NCBI GenBank assembly: GCA_963747315.1
Contig: CAVVEQ010000006.1
Span: 1 to 64,000, forward strand
Origin: CAVVEQ01 sp963747315
GTDB taxonomy: Bacteria; Chloroflexota; Anaerolineae; Anaerolineales; Anaerolineaceae
DNA: 64,000 nucleotides
Direction of reading: 5' to 3'
A model generated the notes under the pieces. That model had not been told where the DNA came from and made no database searches. It saw only the letters and a list, made by a program, of their open reading frames with translations. The position numbers were made by a program, and so were the translations under genes. Below are positions 8,450 to 16,249 of the stretch, in pieces (the stretch's first letter is position 1; each line of letters starts with the position of its first letter).

Positions 8450-9256
8450 ATGAAATACTCGATCGTTCTTTCCACCCAACCAGCACAGTTTCAGGCAGCC
8501 ACCTTTAAGGGTGACCTGGAAGCGAATATGACTCGCATAGTCTCTTACGGTTACGCTGGCGTCGAGCTCGCCATCCGCGATCCTGGACTTGTGAATGTCA
8601 ATCAATTAATCGATTTGATAACAAAATATCACCTTGACGTACCGGCAATCGGAACCGGGCAGGCATGGGGCGAGGAGGGCTTATCCTTCACAGATCCGGA
8701 TCCTTCCATTCGGAGAGCTGCGATCAGTCGGATAAAGAGTCACATCCCGATCGCATCCAGAGTCAATGCGATCATAATTATTGGTTTGATCCGTGGCATC
8801 GTAAAGAAAGGTGTGGATCCGTCGGTCTCGATGGGCTGGCTCATAGATGCACTTAAAGAATGCAGCGATGCGGCGTCAGCATCTGGTATTCGTCTCGCCT
8901 TGGAACCGATCAATCGTTATGAAACTACACTGATCAATAATACCGACCAGGGGCTGATCTTGGTTGAAAAGGTCGGGGCGGATAATTTTGGTTTGCTGCT
9001 GGATACCTTCCATATGAATATCGAGGAATCAGAAATTGAAGCCTCGATTAAAACCTGTGGAGACCGAATTTTCCATTTTCATGTCGCGGATTCCAACCGC
9101 TGGTATCCAGGTGCAGGTCACCTTGATTTCAATTCAATTCTTGCTTCGCTTCTCTCTACCGGGTATAAGGGATGGGTTTCAGGAGAGTTTTTACCGGAGC
9201 CGGATGCAGATACCGCTGCGAAAAAAGGGTTGGAATATCTCGCGGGTATCAAGTAA
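8450..9256 (+). CDS. iolO: Sugar isomerase/epimerase (TIM barrel), probable 5-keto-L-gluconate epimerase
   Basis: A 268-residue xylose-isomerase-like TIM-barrel protein. The motifs LALEPINRYET, LLLDTFHMNIEE, FHFHVADSNRWYPGAGHLDF and GEFLPEP supply the Glu, Asp, His and Glu metal ligands of this epimerase family. From memory these blocks closely match Thermotoga maritima TM0416 (IolO), which epimerises 5-keto-L-gluconate to D-tagaturonate. It is the last gene of the cluster and follows the iolM-like gene in the same orientation. The start ATG 8450 is preceded by a CAGGA ribosome site. A generic hydroxypyruvate- or tagatose-type isomerase is the alternative, but the four-gene context argues for IolO. 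Confidence 0.8.
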   Translation: MKYSIVLSTQPAQFQAATFKGDLEANMTRIVSYGYAGVELAIRDPGLVNVNQLIDLITKYHLDVPAIGTGQAWGEEGLSFTDPDPSIRRAAISRIKSHIPIASRVNAIIIIGLIRGIVKKGVDPSVSMGWLIDALKECSDAASASGIRLALEPINRYETTLINNTDQGLILVEKVGADNFGLLLDTFHMNIEESEIEASIKTCGDRIFHFHVADSNRWYPGAGHLDFNSILASLLSTGYKGWVSGEFLPEPDADTAAKKGLEYLAGIK

Positions 9257-9388
9257 TTTTCCCAAATCGCGGCGTTCTCCGCTGAATTAAGTTCCAGGTT
9301 TTGTGGCTATAGTTGTTAAAAAGCATTGTGAATGGGTGCTTTTTATCATCTATTTATATACACAGTTAGTATTGCAATTGTATATATG

Positions 9389-9402
9389 TTAGTATATACT
9401 AA
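9389..9402. promoter_or_regulatory. Palindrome upstream of dtxR-feo, candidate iron-box operator
   Basis: TTAGTATATACTAA is a perfect 14-bp palindrome, extended to 20 bp with one mismatch pair on each side. It lies 33 bases before the DtxR-family regulator. Related half sites TTAGTATT (9366-9373) and AATACTGAT (9410-9418) flank it. DtxR/IdeR boxes begin TTAGG and share this symmetry and A/T balance, so autoregulation and control of the feo genes by iron is a fair inference. Confidence 0.5.
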
Positions 9403-9434
9403 TATTATCAATACTGATATGAAAGCAGGAAGAC

Positions 9435-10130
9435 ATGAGCAGGAATGATTCGAGCCCTGATGAAATCCGACCCACCCCCACAATTGAGGATTACCTGGCG
9501 ATCATCTTCATTCTCGAGCGTGATGGCGAGGAGATCGTACCAGCGCATCTGGCCAGGTCACTGGATGTGGCTGCTCCGACGGTGACGATCACGCTGAAAA
9601 GAATGGAAAGAGACGGTTGGATCAGGCATGACCCTGAAAGCGGCATACATCTCACTAAATCCGGCATTGATGCAGCCAGTTCCGTGATCAGAAGGCATAT
9701 GCTCACTGAATGGATGCTTGCGCGAATGCTCGATGTCCCCTGGTCCGAGCTGCATGCTGAAGCCGACCAGATCGAGCACACCATATCAGCGGAGATTGAA
9801 GATAAAATGCGCAGCAACCTCGATGACCCGCGTCAGTGCCCCCACGGTAATCCACTTCCCGGTTTTGAACACATCGCCTCTGCCTGGCTCCCGCTCACCA
9901 GCATCCACCCCGGAGAAATCGTAATCATCCGCAGGATTCATGAAACCGCTGAAGATAACCGCGACCTGCTTCGTTTTCTGGAAGCAAATAGAGTTGTCCC
10001 GGGTACAAGGGCTGAAGTGCGCGAAGTGTTGGATTTCAATCAGACCATGAGCCTGAGGATGGGAGATAAAGAAATCTCCCTGGGGTTCCCCGCAGCCCAA
10101 TATCTGTTTGTAGAAAGAATCCCTGCCTGA
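9435..10130 (+). CDS. DtxR/MntR-family metal-dependent transcriptional regulator
   Basis: A 231-residue regulator. Residues about 15-75 form the winged helix-turn-helix (IEDYLAIIFILERDGEEI then VAAPTVTITLKRMERDGWI). Residues about 76-145 form the dimerisation and metal-binding domain, with RRHMLTEWMLARML, the HAEADQIEH motif and a CPHGNPLPG block. The C-terminal 75 residues (EIVIIRRI onward) are an SH3-like FeoA domain. The His, Glu and Cys of these blocks are the usual Fe2+/Mn2+ ligands. It starts the iron operon, 10 bases before the feoAB gene, and has a palindrome in its promoter region. It most likely represses iron uptake when Fe2+ is plentiful. Confidence 0.9.
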   Translation: MSRNDSSPDEIRPTPTIEDYLAIIFILERDGEEIVPAHLARSLDVAAPTVTITLKRMERDGWIRHDPESGIHLTKSGIDAASSVIRRHMLTEWMLARMLDVPWSELHAEADQIEHTISAEIEDKMRSNLDDPRQCPHGNPLPGFEHIASAWLPLTSIHPGEIVIIRRIHETAEDNRDLLRFLEANRVVPGTRAEVREVLDFNQTMSLRMGDKEISLGFPAAQYLFVERIPA

Positions 10131-10140
10131 GTTCCATCCC

Positions 10141-12357
10141 ATGATCCAGCTCACCGACCTGCAACCCGGCACAAATGCCGTCATCCGTCACCTGGATGGC
10201 GGGCGGTCTGTCGTTTCCCGCCTGGTTGCGATGGGTTTCACCCCCGGAGGCAGTCTATCGGTTGTGCGCGGCGCCGATGGCGGTCCGCTGCTCGTCTGCC
10301 TGCGGGGATCACGGGTGGCCATCGGCAAAGGAGAGGCCTCGCATATTTTGGTTTCAATTACCGATGAGATTATCACACCTGTTGTGGAGAAGCAGTGCGG
10401 CTGCGAGATAACCGTCGCGCTCACCGGTCAACCAAACGTCGGGAAATCTTCCGTCTTCAATCTGCTGACAGGCATGAACCAGCACGTTGGCAATTGGACC
10501 GGGAAGACTGTCGAAAACAAAGTCGGCAAATTCCGCTATGCGGATGCGAGTTTTAATGTGGTTGATCTCCCCGGAACTTACAGCCTAACAGCCAGCTCGG
10601 AGGAGGAACGGATCGCCCGCAATTATCTTCTGCAGGGGTGCCCGGATCTGGTAGTGGTTGTGGTAAATGCGGCCTCTCTTGAGCACAGCCTTTTCCTGGT
10701 AGCTGAGCTCTTGTTGCTCCCCGTACCGCTCATAATGGTGTTGAACATGACTGACGTTGCCGAGCAGGAAGGTGTAAAAGTTGAACCACGTATCCTGGAA
10801 GCCGCCCTCGGCATACCGGTTGTTCCAATGGTGGCCGCAAAGGGCACCGGGCTTAAGGGACTTCAGGAGACGATCCTGAGGTTATACGACCGGGCAATTC
10901 CATATGAACCAAAAGCGCCATCCATCCTTCCAGCTCACCAGGCGATCCTGGATGAATTAATGAGAAGACTTGACCCTTATATCCCCTCCGGTTATCCCCC
11001 ACTTTGGCTGACTCTCAAGCTCCTCGAAGGAGATGAAGAGATAACCGCATTGATGAAAGCGAGCATCCCGAAGCATGAGTGGGCCTCTGTTGAATCGCTC
11101 CTATACCGTCACGAGGATGCCATCCTGGATATCGCCGGGGCACGCTACGAATGGGCTGCGCGGATCATGCGCGCAGCAGTGGAAGAGCCCAAAGTGACCC
11201 GCGCCAGTTTGACCTCCAACCTGGACAGGGTGTTTACCCACCCTTTCTGGGGTACCGCCAGTCTGCTGCTTATCCTGGGGGCGGTTTTCTGGCTTACATA
11301 CCGGATTGGCAGCCCGATCCAGGTGGGTTTGAGTGAATGGATCAATCAACTCGCGCTGGGTCTCCGCGCGGTTTGGCCTTTCCAGGCAGGCTGGGTTCTG
11401 GAATTCCTAGCCGGGGGAGTACTGGGCGGTTTGGGCATGATCCTGACCTTCCTACCCATATTGGTAATATTCTTCGCCAGCCTGGGATTCCTGGAGGATA
11501 CCGGCTACCTGGCCAGGGCAGCATTTCTTTCCGATCGCTGGATGCACAAAATGGGTCTGCACGGAAAAAGCTTCATGCCCATGCTGCTAGGCTTCGGATG
11601 CAACGTTCCAGCGGTGCTGGGAACCAGAATCATCGAATCCCGCCGCTCCCGCTTATTGACCACCCTGTTGATTCCCCTCATCCCCTGCACTGCACGCATG
11701 GCGGTGATCACAGTCCTTGCAGCGGCGTTCTTCGGTCAATACGCGTTTTGGATCTCCTGGGGGTTGGTCGGACTGAGTCTGGGGATCATGATCCTGGTCG
11801 GATTTTTCCTGCACCATTTCGTTTTCGAAAATGAGCACGTTCCTTTCATCATGGAATTGCCTCTCTATCACCTGCCGAATCCCCGTACTATCGGAATGTA
11901 CACCTGGGAGAATATCCTTGGGTTCCTGAAAAAAGCAGGAACAACCATTTTTATCGCGACCATGGTCATTTGGTCACTCGCGTATTTCCCTACCGGCAGT
12001 ATTCAAACCAGTTACCTGGGTATGGTGGGCAGATTCCTGGAACCAGCCGGCAGCTTAATGGGACTCCCCTGGCCTGTGCTTGTGGCGTTGCTGGCCAGCA
12101 TCATCGCCAAGGAAAATGCGGTTGCCACCCTCGCGGTCCTTTATGGTAGCGTGGCGGTACTTGCTGCTTCGCTGCCGTTGGCTGCCGCGTTGGCCTTCAT
12201 GGTTTTTCTGGTACTTTTCATCCCCTGCGTGGGTACCGTCGCAGCCATCAAGCAGGAAACCAAATCCTGGAAATGGACATTTGGGAATATTGGGATGCAG
12301 CTGGTGATATCCACAAGCCTGGCGATTGTCGTCTATCAGGTGGGGAGACTATTCTAG
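10141..12357 (+). CDS. feoB: FeoA-FeoB fusion, ferrous iron transporter
   Basis: A 738-residue fusion. Residues 1-80 are a FeoA SH3-like domain (MIQLTDLQPGTNAVIRHL and an RLVAMGFTPGG segment). Next is the FeoB GTPase domain with G1 GQPNVGKSS, G3 DLPGTYSL and G4 NMTD. The rest is the polytopic permease with two gate segments (LGMILTFLPILVIFFASLGF and a second near the C-terminus) and the conserved LLGFGCNVPAVLGTR. It imports Fe2+ across the cytoplasmic membrane. FeoA is usually a separate 75-residue protein, and the fused form is known in several phyla. It begins 10 bases after the DtxR gene and its stop codon is directly followed by the FeoC-like start, which implies translational coupling. 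Confidence 0.95.
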   Translation: MIQLTDLQPGTNAVIRHLDGGRSVVSRLVAMGFTPGGSLSVVRGADGGPLLVCLRGSRVAIGKGEASHILVSITDEIITPVVEKQCGCEITVALTGQPNVGKSSVFNLLTGMNQHVGNWTGKTVENKVGKFRYADASFNVVDLPGTYSLTASSEEERIARNYLLQGCPDLVVVVVNAASLEHSLFLVAELLLLPVPLIMVLNMTDVAEQEGVKVEPRILEAALGIPVVPMVAAKGTGLKGLQETILRLYDRAIPYEPKAPSILPAHQAILDELMRRLDPYIPSGYPPLWLTLKLLEGDEEITALMKASIPKHEWASVESLLYRHEDAILDIAGARYEWAARIMRAAVEEPKVTRASLTSNLDRVFTHPFWGTASLLLILGAVFWLTYRIGSPIQVGLSEWINQLALGLRAVWPFQAGWVLEFLAGGVLGGLGMILTFLPILVIFFASLGFLEDTGYLARAAFLSDRWMHKMGLHGKSFMPMLLGFGCNVPAVLGTRIIESRRSRLLTTLLIPLIPCTARMAVITVLAAAFFGQYAFWISWGLVGLSLGIMILVGFFLHHFVFENEHVPFIMELPLYHLPNPRTIGMYTWENILGFLKKAGTTIFIATMVIWSLAYFPTGSIQTSYLGMVGRFLEPAGSLMGLPWPVLVALLASIIAKENAVATLAVLYGSVAVLAASLPLAAALAFMVFLVLFIPCVGTVAAIKQETKSWKWTFGNIGMQLVISTSLAIVVYQVGRLF

Positions 12358-12636
12358 ATGCTGCATCAGTTCCTGAAGGAACTATCGGATGGTCGATCCA
12401 GGAACCTGACAGAGGTTGCCAGAGAGATGGATATATCTCCTCTTATGGCAGCCCGGATAGCAGAGGACCTTACCCGGATGGGATACCTGCAGAAATTGGG
12501 AGTCGATTGTGGAACGCAGGATCATTCCTGTTCCGGTTGCGCGGTCTCTACGGGTTGCATCCGCACCGACCAAACCTGGTGCCTGACAGATAAGGGGATG
12601 GCAATGATTGGGGAAAATCCTTCTACTTTCCAGTAG
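12358..12636 (+). CDS. feoC: FeoC-like winged-helix protein with a cysteine cluster
   Basis: A 92-residue protein whose ATG follows the feoB stop codon with no gap. Residues 1-48 form a predicted winged helix (LTEVAREMDISPLMAARI...LTRMGYLQKL). Five cysteines follow at positions 51, 58, 61, 67 and 75, the spacing expected for a small Fe-S cluster. FeoC proteins bind FeoB or act as iron/redox-sensing transcription factors; which applies here cannot be read from the sequence. The cysteine set and the operon position make the family call solid even though FeoC sequences diverge strongly. Confidence 0.8.
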   Translation: MLHQFLKELSDGRSRNLTEVAREMDISPLMAARIAEDLTRMGYLQKLGVDCGTQDHSCSGCAVSTGCIRTDQTWCLTDKGMAMIGENPSTFQ

Positions 12637-12702
12637 CAAAAGCTTACCTCCAACAAGCTAGTTATTTACATTCACTTCCCCTCACCGGTATTTTTCTTAT
12701 GC

Positions 12703-12734
12703 TATAATTAATATACTCATTTATTGAGTATATT
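12703..12734 (+). promoter_or_regulatory. -10 box with overlapping inverted repeat, promoter/operator of the YedF-like gene
   Basis: TATAAT lies at 12703-12708. Directly after it, AATATACTCA (12710-12719) pairs perfectly with TGAGTATATT (12725-12734) around five bases. The ATA...TAT ends and 10-5-10 layout resemble ArsR/SmtB-type operators covering a transcription start. The following 140 bases up to 12877 hold no convincing gene. Confidence 0.5.
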
Positions 12735-12876
12735 TTCTGCATTTTTACCTTTAAGGTCCCAGCCTATATTTCTCCCGATCATGAAAATGAACAATTCGTT
12801 GAACAGCGGGAGGAAGAAATCTTGTCCTAATTCCAAGGGATTGACACAGGGATGCAGTAAACCACGGAGGAAATCC

Positions 12877-13227
12877 ATGACCGTTCCTGATTCAGACACA
12901 GTTGTACTTATCACCCACAATGGTATGGGGGACGCGGAGTCGGAATTGCAAATCAAGCTGGCTTCCACCTATTTCAAGTTGCTGGACGAGAACAATATCC
13001 TTCCAGCGGCTATCTGTTTTTACACAGACGGGGTCAAATTGGTCGTGGAAGGTTCTCCGGTCCTTGACTCTCTAAAATCTCTGGAATCCAAGGGAGTTCG
13101 ATTGATTCTTTGTAGTACCTGTTTAAATTTCTTCAACCTTTCCGACAAAGTTAAGGTTGGGATCGTGGGGGGAATGACCGACATTATCGAAGCTCAAATG
13201 AAAGCAGGGAAAATTATCCCGCTGTGA
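12877..13227 (+). CDS. YedF-like DsrE-family protein
   Basis: A 116-residue protein of the DsrE/DsrF fold, closest to the C-terminal domain of selenium-metabolism proteins of the YedF type. VVLITHNGMGDAE is the N-terminal strand motif, CFYTDGVKLVVEGSPVLDSL is the middle block, and KGVRLILCSTCLNFF matches the family's CGTCL motif with Ser for the first Gly. The C-terminus reads GIVGGMTDIIEAQMKAGKII. The TusA domain that YedF normally carries at its N-terminus is missing. The start was set at ATG 12877 because ACGGAGG precedes it; the upstream extension of the frame covers the promoter. It probably handles sulfur or selenium transfer; partners are not in the window. Confidence 0.75.
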   Translation: MTVPDSDTVVLITHNGMGDAESELQIKLASTYFKLLDENNILPAAICFYTDGVKLVVEGSPVLDSLKSLESKGVRLILCSTCLNFFNLSDKVKVGIVGGMTDIIEAQMKAGKIIPL

Positions 13228-13246
13228 TTTCCATAATCCCAGGTAT

Positions 13247-14165
13247 TTATTTCAAGTAGGAGCTGACCATATCCTGGGAGATTTCCCAGGTTTTTTTACC
13301 TAAACTTCTATCCAAAGAATGAGGAGAAGGAACTTCCTCGATCGTCCTATTAAAGTATTTACCCGATATTTCTTGCATCTCCGGCGCACATGCCAGGTAA
13401 TAAATCGCCATACCGCTTATCTCAGGATCTGAAAGAAACCACCTGAGAAGATATTTTTGATACGCCCGGTATAGCCACCCATTATTCATGCCGATATTCG
13501 TGCGCACTTCCCCGGGGTGCATGGCGTTGATCGTCACACCGGTCCCTTGAAATTGGTCTGCAAACTCCCATGTGGTCAATAATTGCGCTGTTTTTGCTGC
13601 ACCGTAGGCTTTGTAGCCGTTGTATTTCCGTTGGCTCCAGTCCAGGTCGGTCAGATCCAGGCCGCCAAAGCGGTGTCCCTGCGAGTTGACCTGGATGATC
13701 CTGGAAGGAGCGGAGGTGATCATTATAGGGAAGGAGCAAACGGGTAAACAGAAAAGGTGCCAGGTGGTTGACTGCGAAAACCATCTCAAAGCCTTCCGCG
13801 GTTAACTCTCTGTGCGTGTAATGCACTCCGGCGTTATTGATCAGGACATCCACCCGGGAATGGCTCTCCAGGATGCTGTTTGCCGCATCCCGAACTTCCT
13901 TCAGCCTGGAAAAATCGGATATGACGATTTCCACGGTGATACCGAATCGGTTAACTAATTCGGTTTTCAACGAATCCGCTTTTTTGGTATTCCTGCAGAC
14001 CAGGATCAGATTGGCTCCGCCCCGCGCAAGGCAGCATGCTGCCTGGTAGCCAACACCGGATGTTGCCCCAGTGATGATGCACCACTTCCCATCCATCCTG
14101 TCGGCGGTGGTTTTTTGCGGTTTGCGGGCATTTTCGATGAATTGAAGTTCTTCGGGCAGCTTCAT
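13247..14165 (-). pseudogene. Short-chain dehydrogenase/reductase, frameshifted
   Basis: The composite of about 305 residues is a classical SDR of the retinol-dehydrogenase-like subgroup. It has the NAD(P) motif CIITGATSGVGYQAA, DVLINNAGVHYTHR, and after a frame change near 13735 the active-site YKAYGAAKTAQLL and the HPGEVRTNIG segment. The gap between the two frames is only a few bases, so one indel explains it. I chose ATG 14165 (MKLPEELQF), which falls after the stop of the upstream SnoaL-like gene; no clear ribosome site is visible, so translation may be coupled. Substrate unknown; the divergent FAD enzyme and CrtC-like protein suggest a lipid or terpenoid. Confidence 0.8.
13273..13297 (+). 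terminator. Rho-independent terminator of the YedF-like gene, inside the convergent SDR gene
   Basis: CCTGGGA (13273-13279) pairs with TCCCAGG (13284-13290), followed by seven T. It ends + strand transcription 45 bases after the stop codon but lies within the 3' coding end of the minus-strand SDR. Confidence 0.75.
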
Positions 14166-14175
14166 TTGGAGGCTC

Positions 14176-14643
14176 TCAACCGAAATACCTATGCATGAAT
14201 TTCCAATATGGTTTTCGCAGGTACGGGATGCCATTCAGGATGGTACCCCAAAGGTCAAAATAATCCCGCTGCGCGATGATCCGGCCATCTTCAGCCAGGG
14301 TCAGTTTACTGCAGCCGTAGAGCGGTGTGGAAGGGAACTTTTTGAACATCATCGTCATTTTCCATTGTAAGAAAACATCCTGTGAATCCATCAATATGGA
14401 GGAGATCTCCATGTTGAGTTGTTCGCATCGATTCGCCAGCCTGCCGCACATGGCTTTGAAATTCTCTATTCCTTCAACCCGCTGGACGCTGTCTTCAAAC
14501 ACGATCTCCTCGTGGTAATACGGAAAGAGGTGGGACCAATCCGGTTTCCCCTCGGTGTTGTAGGTTTTTGACCACAGATCTAGGATAAGTTCTTTCGATA
14601 ATGGTGGTAATGAGCTTTGCTTATGGCTTGTGGTGAGGCTCAT
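14176..14643 (-). CDS. SnoaL/NTF2-like protein
   Basis: A 155-residue protein with the cone-shaped NTF2/SnoaL-like fold signature: an N-terminal helix with LWSKTYNTEG, WSHLFPYYHEEIVFEDSVQRVEGIENFKAMC, and the paired strands VFLQWKMTMMF and LTLAEDGRIIAQRDYFDLW. Such proteins act as polyketide cyclases, ketosteroid isomerase-like enzymes or hydroxylases on hydrophobic substrates. It lies just upstream of the SDR on the same strand and diverges from the FAD oxidoreductase, so the four proteins probably serve one pathway. Function unproven. Confidence 0.75.
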   Translation of the reverse strand: MSLTTSHKQSSLPPLSKELILDLWSKTYNTEGKPDWSHLFPYYHEEIVFEDSVQRVEGIENFKAMCGRLANRCEQLNMEISSILMDSQDVFLQWKMTMMFKKFPSTPLYGCSKLTLAEDGRIIAQRDYFDLWGTILNGIPYLRKPYWKFMHRYFG

Positions 14644-14769
14644 AAAATTTCCTTTGCAACATGGATTTGCCAGATCAAATTATTTTTCAAGTTCAAAAAA
14701 TCAATCTATTTTACTTGATGGGAAAGGGAAAAACCTGGTTGGTATAAGGTACTCCCGAAATCCATTCAT

Positions 14770-14775
14770 TATAAT
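14770..14775 (+). promoter_or_regulatory. Candidate -10 box in the divergent promoter region
   Basis: TATAAT sits 105 bases before the FAD oxidoreductase start, within the 236-base gap (14644-14879) that separates it from the minus-strand SnoaL/SDR pair. I see no good -35 element and no gene in the gap. Confidence 0.3.
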
Positions 14776-14879
14776 TATGCCCCAACATAAATCACTTGCC
14801 TCAATTCTTTCCTGAACTGGGCAAACGGCTATCATTTATACTTACATCGTTGCATTACAATTTGAATTCGGGAGATTCC

Positions 14880-16244
14880 ATGTCAACAAAGAAGGTTGTG
14901 ATCGTCGGGGCGGGCTGCGCAGGGCTTTCTGCAGCGTATACGCTTAAGAATATTGGAGTGGAAGTTCAGGTTTTTGAAGCCTGCACCATGGCGGGTGGAA
15001 GATGCCGGACGATCGTTGAAGATGGATACGAATTCATCGCCGGGGCTGGCAGCACTGAGCCGCAGTGGGCAACAACCTTTCAATACCTGGACGAGCTCGG
15101 GTTAAAGGATCGGGTGTATTCCATTCAAAAACAACGCTTCGGTATGTATCGCAATGGCAAAGTCCGCACAGCCTTATCCGGCGGATCCAAATGGGACATG
15201 GTCAAATCTCTTCCGGAGAACCTTCGCTTTTATCTCACCGCCATGCCCAGGCAAACCTTTGCTCAGGTAAAGAAAGTAAATGAGGAACTCGATAAATATA
15301 CGAAGTTGGTGGATACCAAAAACCAGAGGTTTGAAGCGCTTGAAGAGATATCAAACATAAGTACGGAGGACTTTGTCCTAAAGTATGGAGGTCCGGAAGC
15401 CCTGGAATGGCATTTTCATCCCTTCCTGGCAACCATGGTCCTTGGTCGCCCCAGGGAGATCTCAATCGCCCACCCAATCGCGATCTTCTCCCTGATGAAG
15501 GGGATGTGCTCGATGGAGGGTGGGCTTGGATCTATTACTGCTGCACTTTATGAAAAAGTGAAAGATTGTGTCCGATTGAACACGCCAGTAAAAAAGATCG
15601 TCATCGAAAAGAATAAGATAACCGGAGTACAAACGGGTGCGGGCTTTGTGGCAGCCGACCGGGTGATCTGCGCCACGGATGCCTTCCACGCCCGCCTGCT
15701 TATGCCCGACCTGCCGGTGAAGATGAGAAAGGCGCTGGAAACTTGCAAATACAGCTCCACCTATTATTACCAGTTCGGTTTGGAGAAACCGGTCGTGAAT
15801 ACCCGGCAGACACCCTTTCATGTGGTCATGATCCCACCCAGCGCGGATACCATCCTTGATTTCGTCTCGCTGGGGAGCTATTCCAATGAAAAACCGGTAG
15901 TGATCGCACCAACCCGCGGCTGGGAGGATGAAAAGCTTTCAGTTCTGGACGAAGATGAACGTCGCAGGCTGGTTATCTCGGATATCCAGAAGATTTGCCC
16001 GGCTTTTCCCGATGAACCGGTAAAAACCCGGGTCTTCCGCTGGGACCGTGCGGTCAACCTGGAAGCCCCGGGGCAGTACTCAGCCATTCAGGATCTTCTA
16101 AAAAACCACTACAACGATGTGGAAGGTTTATACCTCGCCGGGGAGTACCTGTTCCTCTTTGCCTGCACAGAAGGAGCCTTGAAGACCGGTCAGCAGGCGG
16201 CCAAATTGGCTGCTGAAGGAATTCAGAAAGCGAACTATCAATAG
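14880..16244 (+). CDS. FAD-dependent oxidoreductase of the amine oxidase/protoporphyrinogen oxidase/desaturase superfamily
   Basis: A 454-residue flavoprotein. The N-terminus carries the dinucleotide-binding motif VVIVGAGCAGLSAAYTLKNIG followed by the GG-motif region AGGRCRTI. A second FAD-contact block is LYLAGEYLF near residue 420, ending with GALKTGQQAA. The middle has GMCSMEGGLGSITAAL, resembling the substrate-domain GG motif of phytoene desaturases and protoporphyrinogen oxidases. Those enzymes act on polyenes, sterols or tetrapyrroles, but sequence alone does not choose between them. The start is ATG 14880 with CGGGAGA upstream. The next gene (CrtC-like) follows after 5 bases, so they are co-translated. 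Confidence 0.85.
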   Translation: MSTKKVVIVGAGCAGLSAAYTLKNIGVEVQVFEACTMAGGRCRTIVEDGYEFIAGAGSTEPQWATTFQYLDELGLKDRVYSIQKQRFGMYRNGKVRTALSGGSKWDMVKSLPENLRFYLTAMPRQTFAQVKKVNEELDKYTKLVDTKNQRFEALEEISNISTEDFVLKYGGPEALEWHFHPFLATMVLGRPREISIAHPIAIFSLMKGMCSMEGGLGSITAALYEKVKDCVRLNTPVKKIVIEKNKITGVQTGAGFVAADRVICATDAFHARLLMPDLPVKMRKALETCKYSSTYYYQFGLEKPVVNTRQTPFHVVMIPPSADTILDFVSLGSYSNEKPVVIAPTRGWEDEKLSVLDEDERRRLVISDIQKICPAFPDEPVKTRVFRWDRAVNLEAPGQYSAIQDLLKNHYNDVEGLYLAGEYLFLFACTEGALKTGQQAAKLAAEGIQKANYQ

Positions 16245-16249
16245 GAGGA

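Noticed and set aside
12724..12876. N-terminal extension of the YedF-like protein
   Set aside because: It covers the operator palindrome and shows no family similarity; ACGGAGG marks ATG 12877.
14630..14815. 61-codon plus-strand frame in the divergent promoter region
   Set aside because: It has no homology I recognise and covers the candidate promoter.
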